This document shows positions 35,103 through 43,585 of a stretch of DNA of 47,211 bases, one piece after another. Source of the DNA: CAYRGG01 sp964423745 (GTDB lineage Bacteria > Pseudomonadota > Gammaproteobacteria > Competibacterales > Competibacteraceae); the NCBI GenBank assembly GCA_964423745.1, contig CAYRGG010000030.1:1-47211 (forward strand), given 5' to 3'. Numbering within the stretch: the stretch's first letter is position 1; each line of letters starts with the position of its first letter. Below the pieces are notes generated by a model that was given only the letters and a program-made list of their open reading frames with translations, did no database searches and was not told where the DNA came from. Both the position numbers and the translations under genes were made by a program.

Positions 35103-35738
35103 TTAATCGAGAGAAGCGGATGAGGTTTGGTCGAATGATAGGGTATGAAGAATATCGACCAAACGCATGGCTTCTTCTTCCATCCGTACTACGAGGGTTT
35201 CCACTTTGCCGCAAAAATAACGATAAAAAAGCAAACTTGGGATAGCGACGCTAAGTCCCGCTGCCGTGGTAATCAGCGCTTGGGAGATACCTCCCGCTAA
35301 TTGTTCCGCCTCTCCCGTGCCTTCCATGGAAATAACCGTAAATACATCAATCATGCCCACCACAGTGCCCAGTAGTCCCAGCAGTGGCGTGATAGCGGCA
35401 ATCGTACCGAGAGAATTAAGGAAACGCTCTAGCTCATGGACCACATGACGTCCAGTATCTTCAATGCTTTCTTTGACGATGTCTCGGCCGTGTTCTCGGT
35501 TGGCGAGACCCGCGGCGACAATTCGACCCAGGGGTGATTTGATGGCCAACTTATCTAGATTGATGTCGGGGATTTTGCCAGTTTTACCCCAAACCCGTAA
35601 GGTCTTAACGAGGTTTTTAGGTAGTACCCGTTGCTGCCGCAATGATAAAAAGCGTTCTACAATAATGGTCAAAGCGATCACTGAGCAGGCAATAATGGGC
35701 AGCATTAACCAGCCGCCGGCTTTGATCACATCTAACAC
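35103..35738 (-). CDS. exbB: ExbB/TolQ/MotA-family proton channel protein
   Basis: A 211-residue protein with three hydrophobic segments: about 8-28, and a pair in the C-terminal half (TIAAITPLLGLLGTVVGMI and ALITTAAGLSVAIPSLLFY). The conserved TPLLGLLGTVVGM motif is diagnostic for the MotA/TolQ/ExbB channel family. It is the first gene of the exbB-exbD-lpxK-ycaR-kdsB-phosphatase operon and pairs with ExbD. The 133-bp gap to divergent gshA should hold both promoters. Confidence 0.93.
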   Translation of the reverse strand: MLDVIKAGGWLMLPIIACSVIALTIIVERFLSLRQQRVLPKNLVKTLRVWGKTGKIPDINLDKLAIKSPLGRIVAAGLANREHGRDIVKESIEDTGRHVVHELERFLNSLGTIAAITPLLGLLGTVVGMIDVFTVISMEGTGEAEQLAGGISQALITTAAGLSVAIPSLLFYRYFCGKVETLVVRMEEEAMRLVDILHTLSFDQTSSASLD

Positions 35739-35871
35739 TCCATTGAATCTCCATGGCTACCCGGGAATTCCGAAACGTGATAATACTGTATTTGCAAGAC
35801 AGGACGTAAGTGTTTAAGCAAAACTTGAAGGTTATTGTTATGTCCGTATTTAATTATGGTTCCAAACCGTT

Positions 35872-37458
35872 ATGACTTTGGCTTCGCCTTTTGAGCGACG
35901 CCTTAAATGGTTTCTCGATGGATCCGAATGGAGACTGTTGCAACAGGGCCGTGTTGGGCTTGAGAAAGAGACCTTACGGGTTGGTCGTGATGGTCATATT
36001 GCCCAAACTCCTCATCCAGCCTCATTGGGCGCCCCGCTAACCAATCCCTATATCACTACCGATTACTCGGAGGCCATGCTGGAGTTTATTACTCCGCCGC
36101 TACCGGGACCACAAGCAGCCTTGGAGTTTTTAACCCGTGTTCATCAGTTTGTTTATGGCAACGTGCAAGAAGACATGCTATGGACCACCAGTATGCCCTG
36201 CGTTGTCGCAGGTGAGTCTGGGATTCCTATTGCTGAATACGGTACTTCTAACTTGGGTAAGCTAAAACATATTTATCGACGCGGTTTAGGCTATCGTTAT
36301 GGCCGGGTAATGCAAGTCATCGCAGGCGTACACTTTAATTATTCATTACTAGAGGCGTTTTGGCCGGTGTTCCAGGACTATGAAAATGACAGCAGGGCTT
36401 TGCAAGATTTTCGCTCGGTGAGCTATTTTGCGCTGATTCGCAATCTGCAGCGTTTGGGCTGGTTGGTTTCCTTTCTTTTTGGCGCATCTCCTGCCGTGTG
36501 TAAATCTTTCTTAGTAGGTGGTTCCACGGGATTACGTAAATGGGATGCTGATACTTATTATGCCCCTTATGCCACCTCCTTACGCATGAGCGATATCGGT
36601 TACACCAATCGGCAAGAGAAAAACGCGGGCTTAGCTATTTTGTATAATAGCCTTGACGAGTATCTCCATAGCTTACACTGGGCAACCACCACGTCCTACC
36701 CTGACTATGAAAAGATCGGTGTTGTGGTCAATGGTGAATATCGCCAGCTCAATACTTATATTCTGCAAATCGAGAATGAATACTATAGCTCCATGCGACC
36801 CAAGCAGGTGCAGCGTGAGGATGAAACGCCGAGTCTAGCCCTAAAACGACGGGGTGTTGAGTACGTGGAGTTACGTTCCCTGGATGTAAACCCCTACGAT
36901 CCCACCGGGGTGAATTTGCCACAATTACGTTTTTTAGAAGCTTTTCTGCTTTATTGCTTGTTTCAGGCAAGCCCTCCTATCAGTCCTGAAGAACACCGGG
37001 AAATCGATGAAAATCAGCTTAATACGGCATTGCTAGGGCGAGATGGTAAACTAAAATTGCAACGTCAGGGCGAAGCCGTAAAATTAAAAGACTGGGCGAA
37101 AGAAATTTTAGAGGGTATGACTGGACTTTGTGAGCTACTCGATAGAGACCGCAACAATGCTGATTATACCCAAGCCTTAGCGCAACAGAAGGCTGTGTTA
37201 CGGGATCCGGAGCTTACTCCCTCCGCCAGACTACTGGCCGAGATGCGCGACACCCAAAAAGGGTTTTTTGCATTTGCTAAACAGCAATCGGCAAAACATA
37301 AGACCTATTTCGAGGGATTACCCATAGACCCAGAAAATATGCGCTTTTTTGAGGAACAAAGCCGTCAATCGTGGTCAACGCAACAAGCCCTGGAAAGCCA
37401 CGATAGGCTTTCCTTCGCAGCGTATTTGCAGCGCTATTTAGGGCAATCTCAATCATGA
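35872..37458 (+). CDS. gshA: Glutamate-cysteine ligase, gammaproteobacterial type
   Basis: Catalyses the first and rate-limiting step of glutathione synthesis, ATP-dependent joining of Glu and Cys. The 528-residue length and the motifs GLEKETLRV, TDYSEAMLEFITPP, ASPAVCKSF and VEYVELRSLDVNPYDPTGV match the E. coli-type GshA. The gene is intact and monocistronic: exbB is divergent upstream and mrpG converges downstream 58 bp away. No clear Shine-Dalgarno sequence precedes the ATG, which may mean weak or regulated translation. gshB is not in the window. Confidence 0.97.
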   Translation: MTLASPFERRLKWFLDGSEWRLLQQGRVGLEKETLRVGRDGHIAQTPHPASLGAPLTNPYITTDYSEAMLEFITPPLPGPQAALEFLTRVHQFVYGNVQEDMLWTTSMPCVVAGESGIPIAEYGTSNLGKLKHIYRRGLGYRYGRVMQVIAGVHFNYSLLEAFWPVFQDYENDSRALQDFRSVSYFALIRNLQRLGWLVSFLFGASPAVCKSFLVGGSTGLRKWDADTYYAPYATSLRMSDIGYTNRQEKNAGLAILYNSLDEYLHSLHWATTTSYPDYEKIGVVVNGEYRQLNTYILQIENEYYSSMRPKQVQREDETPSLALKRRGVEYVELRSLDVNPYDPTGVNLPQLRFLEAFLLYCLFQASPPISPEEHREIDENQLNTALLGRDGKLKLQRQGEAVKLKDWAKEILEGMTGLCELLDRDRNNADYTQALAQQKAVLRDPELTPSARLLAEMRDTQKGFFAFAKQQSAKHKTYFEGLPIDPENMRFFEEQSRQSWSTQQALESHDRLSFAAYLQRYLGQSQS

Positions 37459-37516
37459 TGTACTTACCAGAGAGACATCACAAGGGTTTATGATTATTGT
37501 CGTTTTGGTTTGTGCG

Positions 37517-37831
37517 CTAAGAGGACAAATTGTCAGACCTGCTTTGGGGCAATCTCAGATGCAGCGCCGCTTTCATCATCATGTGTGCGCTTACCGGGGC
37601 AGTGATAAAAAGAAACGCAATGATCAATATTTCATGTAAGCTGATATTGCCCTGATTAGTAAAATGAATAGTAGACGCAAATAGCATTCCGCCTACGCCT
37701 AGAGTGGTGGCTTTAGTAGGACCATGCAAACGGGTAAAAAAATCCGGCAGGGTAGCCAGACCAATGGCGCCAATTAGGGCAAAAGCGGCGCCAATCAGTA
37801 AAAATAAAGAAGTCAAGATTTCGGCAATCAT
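37517..37831 (-). CDS. mrpG: MrpG/MnhG subunit of Mrp Na+/H+ antiporter
   Basis: A 104-residue membrane protein with three hydrophobic segments. LFLLIGAAFALIGAIGLATL, then PDFFTRLHGPTKATTLGVGG, is the MnhG family signature. Its short C-terminal tail is charged. It is the last gene of the six-gene minus-strand mrp operon and follows mrpF by 24 bp. MrpG is required for assembly or activity of the multisubunit antiporter; it has no known catalytic site. Confidence 0.94.
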   Translation of the reverse strand: MIAEILTSLFLLIGAAFALIGAIGLATLPDFFTRLHGPTKATTLGVGGMLFASTIHFTNQGNISLHEILIIAFLFITAPVSAHMMMKAALHLRLPQSRSDNLSS

Positions 37832-37855
37832 ATTACCCTACTTTTACTCCTATAC

Positions 37856-38125
37856 CTATTCGATAATATCGCCACGCAATACGTATTTGCAAAGGGCTAC
37901 CGTGCTGATAAAGCCGATCAGAGCGATCAACATAGCCGCCTCAAAATAGGCATCGGTGTTAAAATCGATATCCAACAGCACCAACAACGCCACCACCATA
38001 ATATACAAAGAATCCAACGCCAAGATACGGTCAGGTAGCGACGGACCTCGCCATAATCGCCACAGACATAATAGTAAAGCTAGGCTTAACATGGCGAACG
38101 CAATGGGCATGGTAAAGCTTAACAT
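37856..38125 (-). CDS. mrpF: MrpF/MnhF subunit of Mrp antiporter
   Basis: An 89-residue protein with three transmembrane segments and the family motif WRGPSLPDRILALD after the first helix. A later segment has GFISTVALCKYVLRGDIIE. It lies between mrpE (52 bp gap) and mrpG. MrpF is a small structural subunit of the complex, possibly part of the sodium path. Two in-frame Met residues near the N-terminus leave the exact start slightly open. Confidence 0.94.
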   Translation of the reverse strand: MLSFTMPIAFAMLSLALLLCLWRLWRGPSLPDRILALDSLYIMVVALLVLLDIDFNTDAYFEAAMLIALIGFISTVALCKYVLRGDIIE

Positions 38126-38177
38126 GGCTCAAAAACCTCTATTGCTCTGTATACATTCAGCATAGTAAATGCAAAGA

Positions 38178-38675
38178 TTAACGGGACTCAAAGACCTTTC
38201 TAAGGGGCTCCTCGTAACGATTTTTTATTTGTGTCAGTAGGCTAGTTTCATCTTCCACATTGAGACAGTGAATCAACAATCGGCTGCGGTCCGCGCTAAG
38301 GTCTGCAGACACTGTACCCGGGGTAAGAGAAATAGTATTGGCTAAAACGGCAATGGCAAATTCATTCTTAAGCGTTAGGGGTAATTCCACAAAACCCGGT
38401 CGCAAGTTTGGGATAGGACTGAGAACCAGTGCGGCAACATTTATATTGGCGATTAAGAGATCCACAAATAATCGCCATAAAAATATTAGTAGTATCAGCG
38501 GACTTCGAATAGGTGTCTGGACCCAGGAAAAGGGGGTAGTGAGTAACGGGATAACGATGGCCAAAAAAAGCCCTAGGGCGATGTGACCTGGCGCTACACT
38601 ATTTTGTAACAGTAACCAGGTAAGTAATAGCATGAGGCTAAAAAGCAGTTGGGACAAAAATCTATAAAAAAGCAT
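38178..38675 (-). CDS. mrpE: MrpE/MnhE subunit of Mrp antiporter
   Basis: A 165-residue protein with hydrophobic segments in the N-terminal 75 residues. The cytoplasmic half contains PGFVELPLTLKNEFAIAVLANTISLTPGTVSADLS, whose TxTPGT-like core is the MnhE signature (given here as two adjoining segments: PGFVELPLTLKNEFAIAVLA and NTISLTPGTVSADLS). It follows mrpD by 27 bp. The subunit is needed for full activity in characterised Mrp systems. Confidence 0.93.
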   Translation of the reverse strand: MLFYRFLSQLLFSLMLLLTWLLLQNSVAPGHIALGLFLAIVIPLLTTPFSWVQTPIRSPLILLIFLWRLFVDLLIANINVAALVLSPIPNLRPGFVELPLTLKNEFAIAVLANTISLTPGTVSADLSADRSRLLIHCLNVEDETSLLTQIKNRYEEPLRKVFESR

Positions 38676-38702
38676 GATAGCTTTCCTTCGTTACGAAATT
38701 AT

Positions 38703-40244
38703 CTAGAAATTTTCAAGGGGAGCGTTGGGCAGAACGCTTTTTATATAACCACTGGGTTGACTAAGCTGCTCAGCAGCGGCGGCGCTGAAGTTGCTGATGG
38801 GCTCACCCAGCAGCATCAGCAGTGGACTGCACAGGAGTAGAATAACCACCGGCGTGATCGTAACAACAGAAGTCTTTACACTTTTGCTAGACCCCTGGTC
38901 GGTTTTCCAAAACAAGCTGCTGCCAGCTCGGCTCAGTGCTATAATGCTCAACAAACTAGTTAGCAACATAATACTCCATACCCAACCTACCCAATCTGTG
39001 TCCAAAGCCGCTTGTAAAATCATGAGTTTCGCCAAAAAACCTCCTAGGGGAGGCAGACCTGTTAAAGCGATAGCAGCGAAAAAAAACAGTGTCCCCAGCA
39101 TTGCGGGTTGCGCGACCCGGCTAGCCATCTCCATGTTAAGGTTACCGCGCTGGATGTGCATAATGTCGGCCAGCATAAAGAGCGCGGCTGTTAGCAAGGT
39201 GGTATGGCTAAGATAAAACAGGGCAGCGCTAAGACTTTGGTTATCGAATAGGCCAACAGCCGTCAATAGGTTTCCAATAGATACGATCACGAAATAAGCT
39301 AACAGGCGGCGGAGATCGGTGCTGGCCAACATCCCTAGGGTACCCGCTACCAAGGTGGCTAGTGCCAAGGGTAACAACCAAGGAACCGCCACTTGGGCGG
39401 CGCCACCGGCAGTCGGACCGAAGACTAGGGTAAACAATCGTATGATGGCGTATACCCCAACTTTAGTCATAATTGCAAACAGGGCCGCCACCGGCCCACT
39501 GGCGCTACTGTAAGCCTCAGGCAGCCAAAAGTAGAGAGGTAACAGGGCAGCTTTTAAGGCGAACACCAGCAGCAATAACAATGCGCCAACTCTTAGCAAG
39601 GCGGCTTGCTGAGGATCAGCAGCGGCGATTTTAAGGGCCAAATCCGCCATATTCAGCGTACCGGTGACGCCGTACAAAACACCGATACCGATAAGGAATA
39701 GGGACGACCCCACTAAATTGATAATCACATAATGCAAGGCAGCGCGGGTACGGGCTGGACCTCCCCCGTGGAGCAACAACCCGTAGGAGGCGATCAGCAG
39801 AATTTCAAAAAATACAAATAAGTTGAACAAATCACCCGTCAGAAAGGCGCCATTAAGCCCCAACAGTTGCAGTTGGAACAACGGGTGAAAGTGACTGCCT
39901 TGGGCATCGGTTGCACGGAAAATAGCGTAGACCAAACTGCCTAGGGCAACCAGCGCCGTCAACGACAGTAATAGAGCGCTGAGCCGATCTAGCACCAAAA
40001 CAATGCCAAATGGTGCTGGCCAATCACCTAAGGCGTAAACATGGTAGTCACCGCCCATGGCCATAATCAGTAAAATGCCGGTTAGCCCCAATAAACTTAT
40101 TACACTCAGCACACCGAGCATGCGCTGTAGGTAGAGTCCAAGCCCTGCCATGAGTATAAGCAGGGTACCCGACAGCAATGGCAATAGCAGGGGCAGAATA
40201 AGCCAGTGATCCATTAAGGCTGGTATGTGGAGCCAGTGATTCAT
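38703..40244 (-). CDS. mrpD: MrpD/MnhD subunit of Mrp antiporter
   Basis: A 513-residue NuoM/N-like polytopic protein with about 14 hydrophobic segments. Conserved features are FNLFVFFEILLIASYGLLLHGG, in which the Glu is a key proton-path residue, and the Lys-containing ALKAALLPLYFWLPEAYSSA, followed by GPVAALFAIMTKVGVYAI. (First motif read as FNLFVFFEILLIASY then GLLLHGG.) It overlaps mrpC by 4 bp (ATGA). MrpA and MrpD are the proton-translocating antiporter-like subunits of the complex. Confidence 0.95.
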   Translation of the reverse strand: MNHWLHIPALMDHWLILPLLLPLLSGTLLILMAGLGLYLQRMLGVLSVISLLGLTGILLIMAMGGDYHVYALGDWPAPFGIVLVLDRLSALLLSLTALVALGSLVYAIFRATDAQGSHFHPLFQLQLLGLNGAFLTGDLFNLFVFFEILLIASYGLLLHGGGPARTRAALHYVIINLVGSSLFLIGIGVLYGVTGTLNMADLALKIAAADPQQAALLRVGALLLLLVFALKAALLPLYFWLPEAYSSASGPVAALFAIMTKVGVYAIIRLFTLVFGPTAGGAAQVAVPWLLPLALATLVAGTLGMLASTDLRRLLAYFVIVSIGNLLTAVGLFDNQSLSAALFYLSHTTLLTAALFMLADIMHIQRGNLNMEMASRVAQPAMLGTLFFFAAIALTGLPPLGGFLAKLMILQAALDTDWVGWVWSIMLLTSLLSIIALSRAGSSLFWKTDQGSSKSVKTSVVTITPVVILLLCSPLLMLLGEPISNFSAAAAEQLSQPSGYIKSVLPNAPLENF

Positions 40245-40576
40245 CGATCCTTCTCTCGACCGTCCACATGATCAGTGCCTAGGACACCTTGGGCATGCAA
40301 TGCTAGCACCACCACGAAGGCGGTCATACCAAAGCTGATTACGATGGCGGTGAGTACCAGGGCTTGAGGCAGGGGATCTGTATAAATAGCAGCAGTATTG
40401 GCGGTGATGATGGCAGGTTTGTTGATTACCAGTCGGCCCATGGCAAATAGAAAAAGATTCACAGCGTAAGTCAACAAGGTAAGACCCAGAACCACACTGA
40501 AGGTGCGTGGGCGGAGGAGCAAATAGACGCCACAGCTGGTCAATAAACCGATAAGAATAGCGAACAGGGCTTCCAT
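40241..40576 (-). CDS. mrpC: MrpC/MnhC subunit of Mrp antiporter
   Basis: A 111-residue NuoK-like protein with three transmembrane helices. GLLTSCGVYLLLRPRTFSVV and LGLTLLTYAVNLFLFAMGRL are typical, as is DPLPQALVLTAIVISFGMTA. Start and stop overlap both neighbours: 1 bp with mrpA (TAATG) and 4 bp with mrpD (ATGA), indicating tight translational coupling across the operon. Confidence 0.95.
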   Translation of the reverse strand: MEALFAILIGLLTSCGVYLLLRPRTFSVVLGLTLLTYAVNLFLFAMGRLVINKPAIITANTAAIYTDPLPQALVLTAIVISFGMTAFVVVLALHAQGVLGTDHVDGREKDR

Positions 40577-43398
40577 TAAGCCGCTTCCCGAGACTTTGCG
40601 TACTGTTTGCTAGGTGCGCTGCGACTTAGTTCACTGAGCTTGCCCATGTGCGCAAGAATCAGCATCACGACGCCCACTACCGCCAAGTAAACACCCAGAT
40701 CAAAGACCATGGCACTGGCCAATTCAAAATCGCCTACTAATGGCCAGTGGACATGTATGTAACCCGACGTTAGAAAAGGTTGCCCAAACCACCAGCTGGT
40801 TAGGCCAGTGACGGCGGCAGCCAGTAAACCTATGGCGATGATAAGCGTATAGTTCAACGGCAGGCGCAGTTGAGTCCACTGGATACCATTGGCGAGATAC
40901 TGTAACACCAGGGCTAAAGCGGTGATCAAACCGGCAATAAAACCACCCCCTGGAAGGTTATGACCGCGCAGAAAAATATACACCGCTACCAATAGAATCA
41001 GTGCCAGCAGGGGTCGGGAGACCATTTGCAGGATAACGGGATGGGGGTCACTGGCCCAGGGTTGCCCCTGGGGGTCGGTGTCTGGTGCCGTTAACCATAG
41101 CCCCTCTAGCATAGCGTAAATACCGAGAGCAGCGATGGCGAGCACGGTAATTTCACCTAAGGTATCAAAACCGCGAAAATCCACCAGAATCACATTGACT
41201 ACGTTGCTGCCGCCGCCCCCCGGTACACTATTTTCTAGATAGAAACCAGCTATGGTCTCATAGGGGCGGGTCAACACGGCCCAGGTGAGCACACCCACGA
41301 CACTGCCAGTTAACAATGCCAAAGCGCCGTCCCGGAGGCGGCGTAAATGGGAAGATTGCGCTTTGCTGTGTTGCGGCATGAAATACAGGGCCAACAGAAG
41401 TAATACCGTAGTGACCACTTCCACAGCCAATTGGGTTAACGCCAAATCGGGGGCAGAAAAGCTAACAAAGGCTAATACCACAATGAGACCCACACCGCTC
41501 AGCAGCAGCAGCGCCATGAGTCGTTGTCGGTGCAGAATGACGGTGCCTAAAGCCACCACGATAAGGATAAAAGCCATGGTCAAGGTGAGGAGACCAATGG
41601 GCGTTAGTGGCCGCGGCCCGGTGATGCTGGCGCTTTGCCAAAGGGGTACGCTAGCTACCAGCACGGCGCTACCCATCAATACCGCGAGATAACGTTGTAG
41701 GGATCCGTTTTCCAACTCCCCGGTAATGCCATGGGCGGCCCTTAGAAGGCCATACAAAATTCTGTCGAACATTGCTTTACCCTCTGGCAGGGAATAATGC
41801 TGCTGTAGCCGAAAAAGCCAACGGCGCTGCCAATAAACCAGCAAACCACCACTCAAAGCCACCAAACTCATGATAAAAGGTAGCTTGAAGCCATGCCAAA
41901 CTTTTAAGCTATAGGTAGGCAAATCGCCGCCTAATACACTGGTAGCGGCAACCGCCAACAAAGGTTTTATGGTCCAGCCTGGCAACATACCTACCAAAAG
42001 ACATAGGGCCACTAAAATTTCCACCGGCACGATCATCCAACGGGGTGGCTCATGGGGGTGGCGGGGCAGATCGACCGGTTCGCCGTTGAAGAACACATCA
42101 TGGATAAAACGCACCGAGTACGCCACCGAGAGTACGCCAGCGAGGGTGGCGATAACGGGCAACCCCCAGTAACCTTCGGCTAATAAACTGCGGTGCAGGG
42201 TTTCCGCGAAAAACATTTCTTTGCTCAAAAAACCGTTGAAAAGCGGCACTCCAGCCATGGATGCGGCAGCCACCATGGCTAACAGTCCTGTGTAAGGCAT
42301 GTATTTGAATAGACCGTTGAGGCGACGCATATCCCGTGTACCGCACTCATGATCGATGATACCCGCGGCCATAAATAGCGAGGCTTTGAAAATAGCATGG
42401 TTCATGAGATGAAAAACCCCGGCTACTTCGCCTAGGGGGGTGCCCAACCCAAATAACAGGGTAATCAGCCCCAGATGACTAATAGTGGAATAGGCCAACA
42501 AACCCTTGAGGTCGTGTTTGAACAAGGCATTATAAGCGCCAAACAGGAGGGTTATCAGTCCAATAGTGCTTACTAAGTAAAACCAGGGTTCGGTACCGGC
42601 GAGGGCAGGAAATAAACGGGCTAGTAGAAAAATACCCGCCTTGACCATGGTGGCTGAGTGCAGATAGGCGCTTACCGGTGTCGGAGCAGCCATGGCGTGG
42701 GGCAGCCAAAAGTGAAAGGGAAACTGAGCGGATTTGGTAAAAGCCCCCAGTAGAATCAGCACTAGAGTCCAGAGATAAAGAGGATGATTCTTTATCTGCT
42801 CGCCCGCCGCCAGAACGTCGGATAATTGATAACTACCCACTATATGGCCAAGTAATAATATTCCGGCTAGCAATGCTAGGCCACCGGCGCCGGTAATGGC
42901 TAAAGCCATACGGGCACCCTGGCGAGCGTCAGAACGCTGCTGCCAATAGCCGATGAGCAGAAACGAACTAAGGCTGGTCATCTCCCAAAATATCAGCAGT
43001 AAGAGCAGATTTTCCGATAATACAATCCCCAACATGGCGCCCATAAAAAGCAGCAGGAAGGCATACAAACGGCCTAACGAATCTTGTTCTGATAGGTAAT
43101 AACTGGCATAGAGAATCACCAGTAGCCCTATGCCTAGAATCAGTAATCCAAACAGTAGCCCGAGTCCGTCTAAGCGAAAGCTAACATCGAGTCCTAAGCT
43201 CGGTATCCAGGGCCAGCTAATCACTAAGGTATGACCTGCAAATACCAGAGGCGCTAAATTCAACAGCACTAGCAATGCGCCTCCGGTGAAGGCAGCGGTG
43301 GCCCAAGCGCTAAGGTTACGGAAGCGATGTAGTAAAGCAGGCAACACCGCGCCCAATAAGGGCAACAAGACAATAAGGGGTAGCGTTGTTTTATCCAT
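40576..43398 (-). CDS. mrpA: MrpA-MrpB fusion subunit of Mrp antiporter
   Basis: A 940-residue protein with about 20 or more transmembrane segments. The N-terminal two thirds is NuoL-like (LLLLIFWEMTSLSSFLLIGY, then HAMAAPTPVSAYLHSATMVK). The middle has a MnhB/MbhD-like segment (FVSFSAPDLALTQLAVEVVT). The last 150 residues form the MrpB domain (FLRGHNLPGGGFIAGLITAL, then FDLGVYLAVVGVVMLILAHM). Fusion of A and B with a separate C, D, E, F and G is the group 2 Mrp layout. The complex exports Na+ in exchange for H+ and supports salt and alkali tolerance. This is the first gene of the operon, divergent from the acetolactate-synthase-like gene 187 bp away. Confidence 0.95.
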   Translation of the reverse strand: MDKTTLPLIVLLPLLGAVLPALLHRFRNLSAWATAAFTGGALLVLLNLAPLVFAGHTLVISWPWIPSLGLDVSFRLDGLGLLFGLLILGIGLLVILYASYYLSEQDSLGRLYAFLLLFMGAMLGIVLSENLLLLLIFWEMTSLSSFLLIGYWQQRSDARQGARMALAITGAGGLALLAGILLLGHIVGSYQLSDVLAAGEQIKNHPLYLWTLVLILLGAFTKSAQFPFHFWLPHAMAAPTPVSAYLHSATMVKAGIFLLARLFPALAGTEPWFYLVSTIGLITLLFGAYNALFKHDLKGLLAYSTISHLGLITLLFGLGTPLGEVAGVFHLMNHAIFKASLFMAAGIIDHECGTRDMRRLNGLFKYMPYTGLLAMVAAASMAGVPLFNGFLSKEMFFAETLHRSLLAEGYWGLPVIATLAGVLSVAYSVRFIHDVFFNGEPVDLPRHPHEPPRWMIVPVEILVALCLLVGMLPGWTIKPLLAVAATSVLGGDLPTYSLKVWHGFKLPFIMSLVALSGGLLVYWQRRWLFRLQQHYSLPEGKAMFDRILYGLLRAAHGITGELENGSLQRYLAVLMGSAVLVASVPLWQSASITGPRPLTPIGLLTLTMAFILIVVALGTVILHRQRLMALLLLSGVGLIVVLAFVSFSAPDLALTQLAVEVVTTVLLLLALYFMPQHSKAQSSHLRRLRDGALALLTGSVVGVLTWAVLTRPYETIAGFYLENSVPGGGGSNVVNVILVDFRGFDTLGEITVLAIAALGIYAMLEGLWLTAPDTDPQGQPWASDPHPVILQMVSRPLLALILLVAVYIFLRGHNLPGGGFIAGLITALALVLQYLANGIQWTQLRLPLNYTLIIAIGLLAAAVTGLTSWWFGQPFLTSGYIHVHWPLVGDFELASAMVFDLGVYLAVVGVVMLILAHMGKLSELSRSAPSKQYAKSREAA

Positions 43399-43568
43399 TC
43401 TGAATGGGATTTTTAAGGTGGCAAATTAAAAAAAGCATTTGCATGCGTGTATTTCGATTTGCATTTATCTGCTTGAAAAGTAAAATTGCTGCACGCTAAC
43501 TTTGCTAGAAGAACATAGCACAGATATTTTCCCGAACCTAAAGCTAACTTAAGACGCACACGACTATA

Positions 43569-43584
43569 CAAGGCGAGAGCCTTG
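43569..43584 (+). promoter_or_regulatory. Hairpin abutting the start codon of the acetolactate-synthase-like gene
   Basis: CAAGGC-GAGA-GCCTTG is a perfect 6-bp stem closed by a GNRA-type tetraloop. It ends one base before the ATG at 43586 and includes the only Shine-Dalgarno-like bases for that start. A second in-frame ATG at 43604, preceded by AAGGGTGG, would escape it. It may limit translation from the first start. Confidence 0.45.
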
Positions 43585-43585
43585 C

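Noticed and set aside
41285..41692. 135-codon plus-strand frame opposite mrpA
   Set aside because: It is low-complexity Thr/Arg/Asn sequence produced by the antisense of membrane-protein codons.
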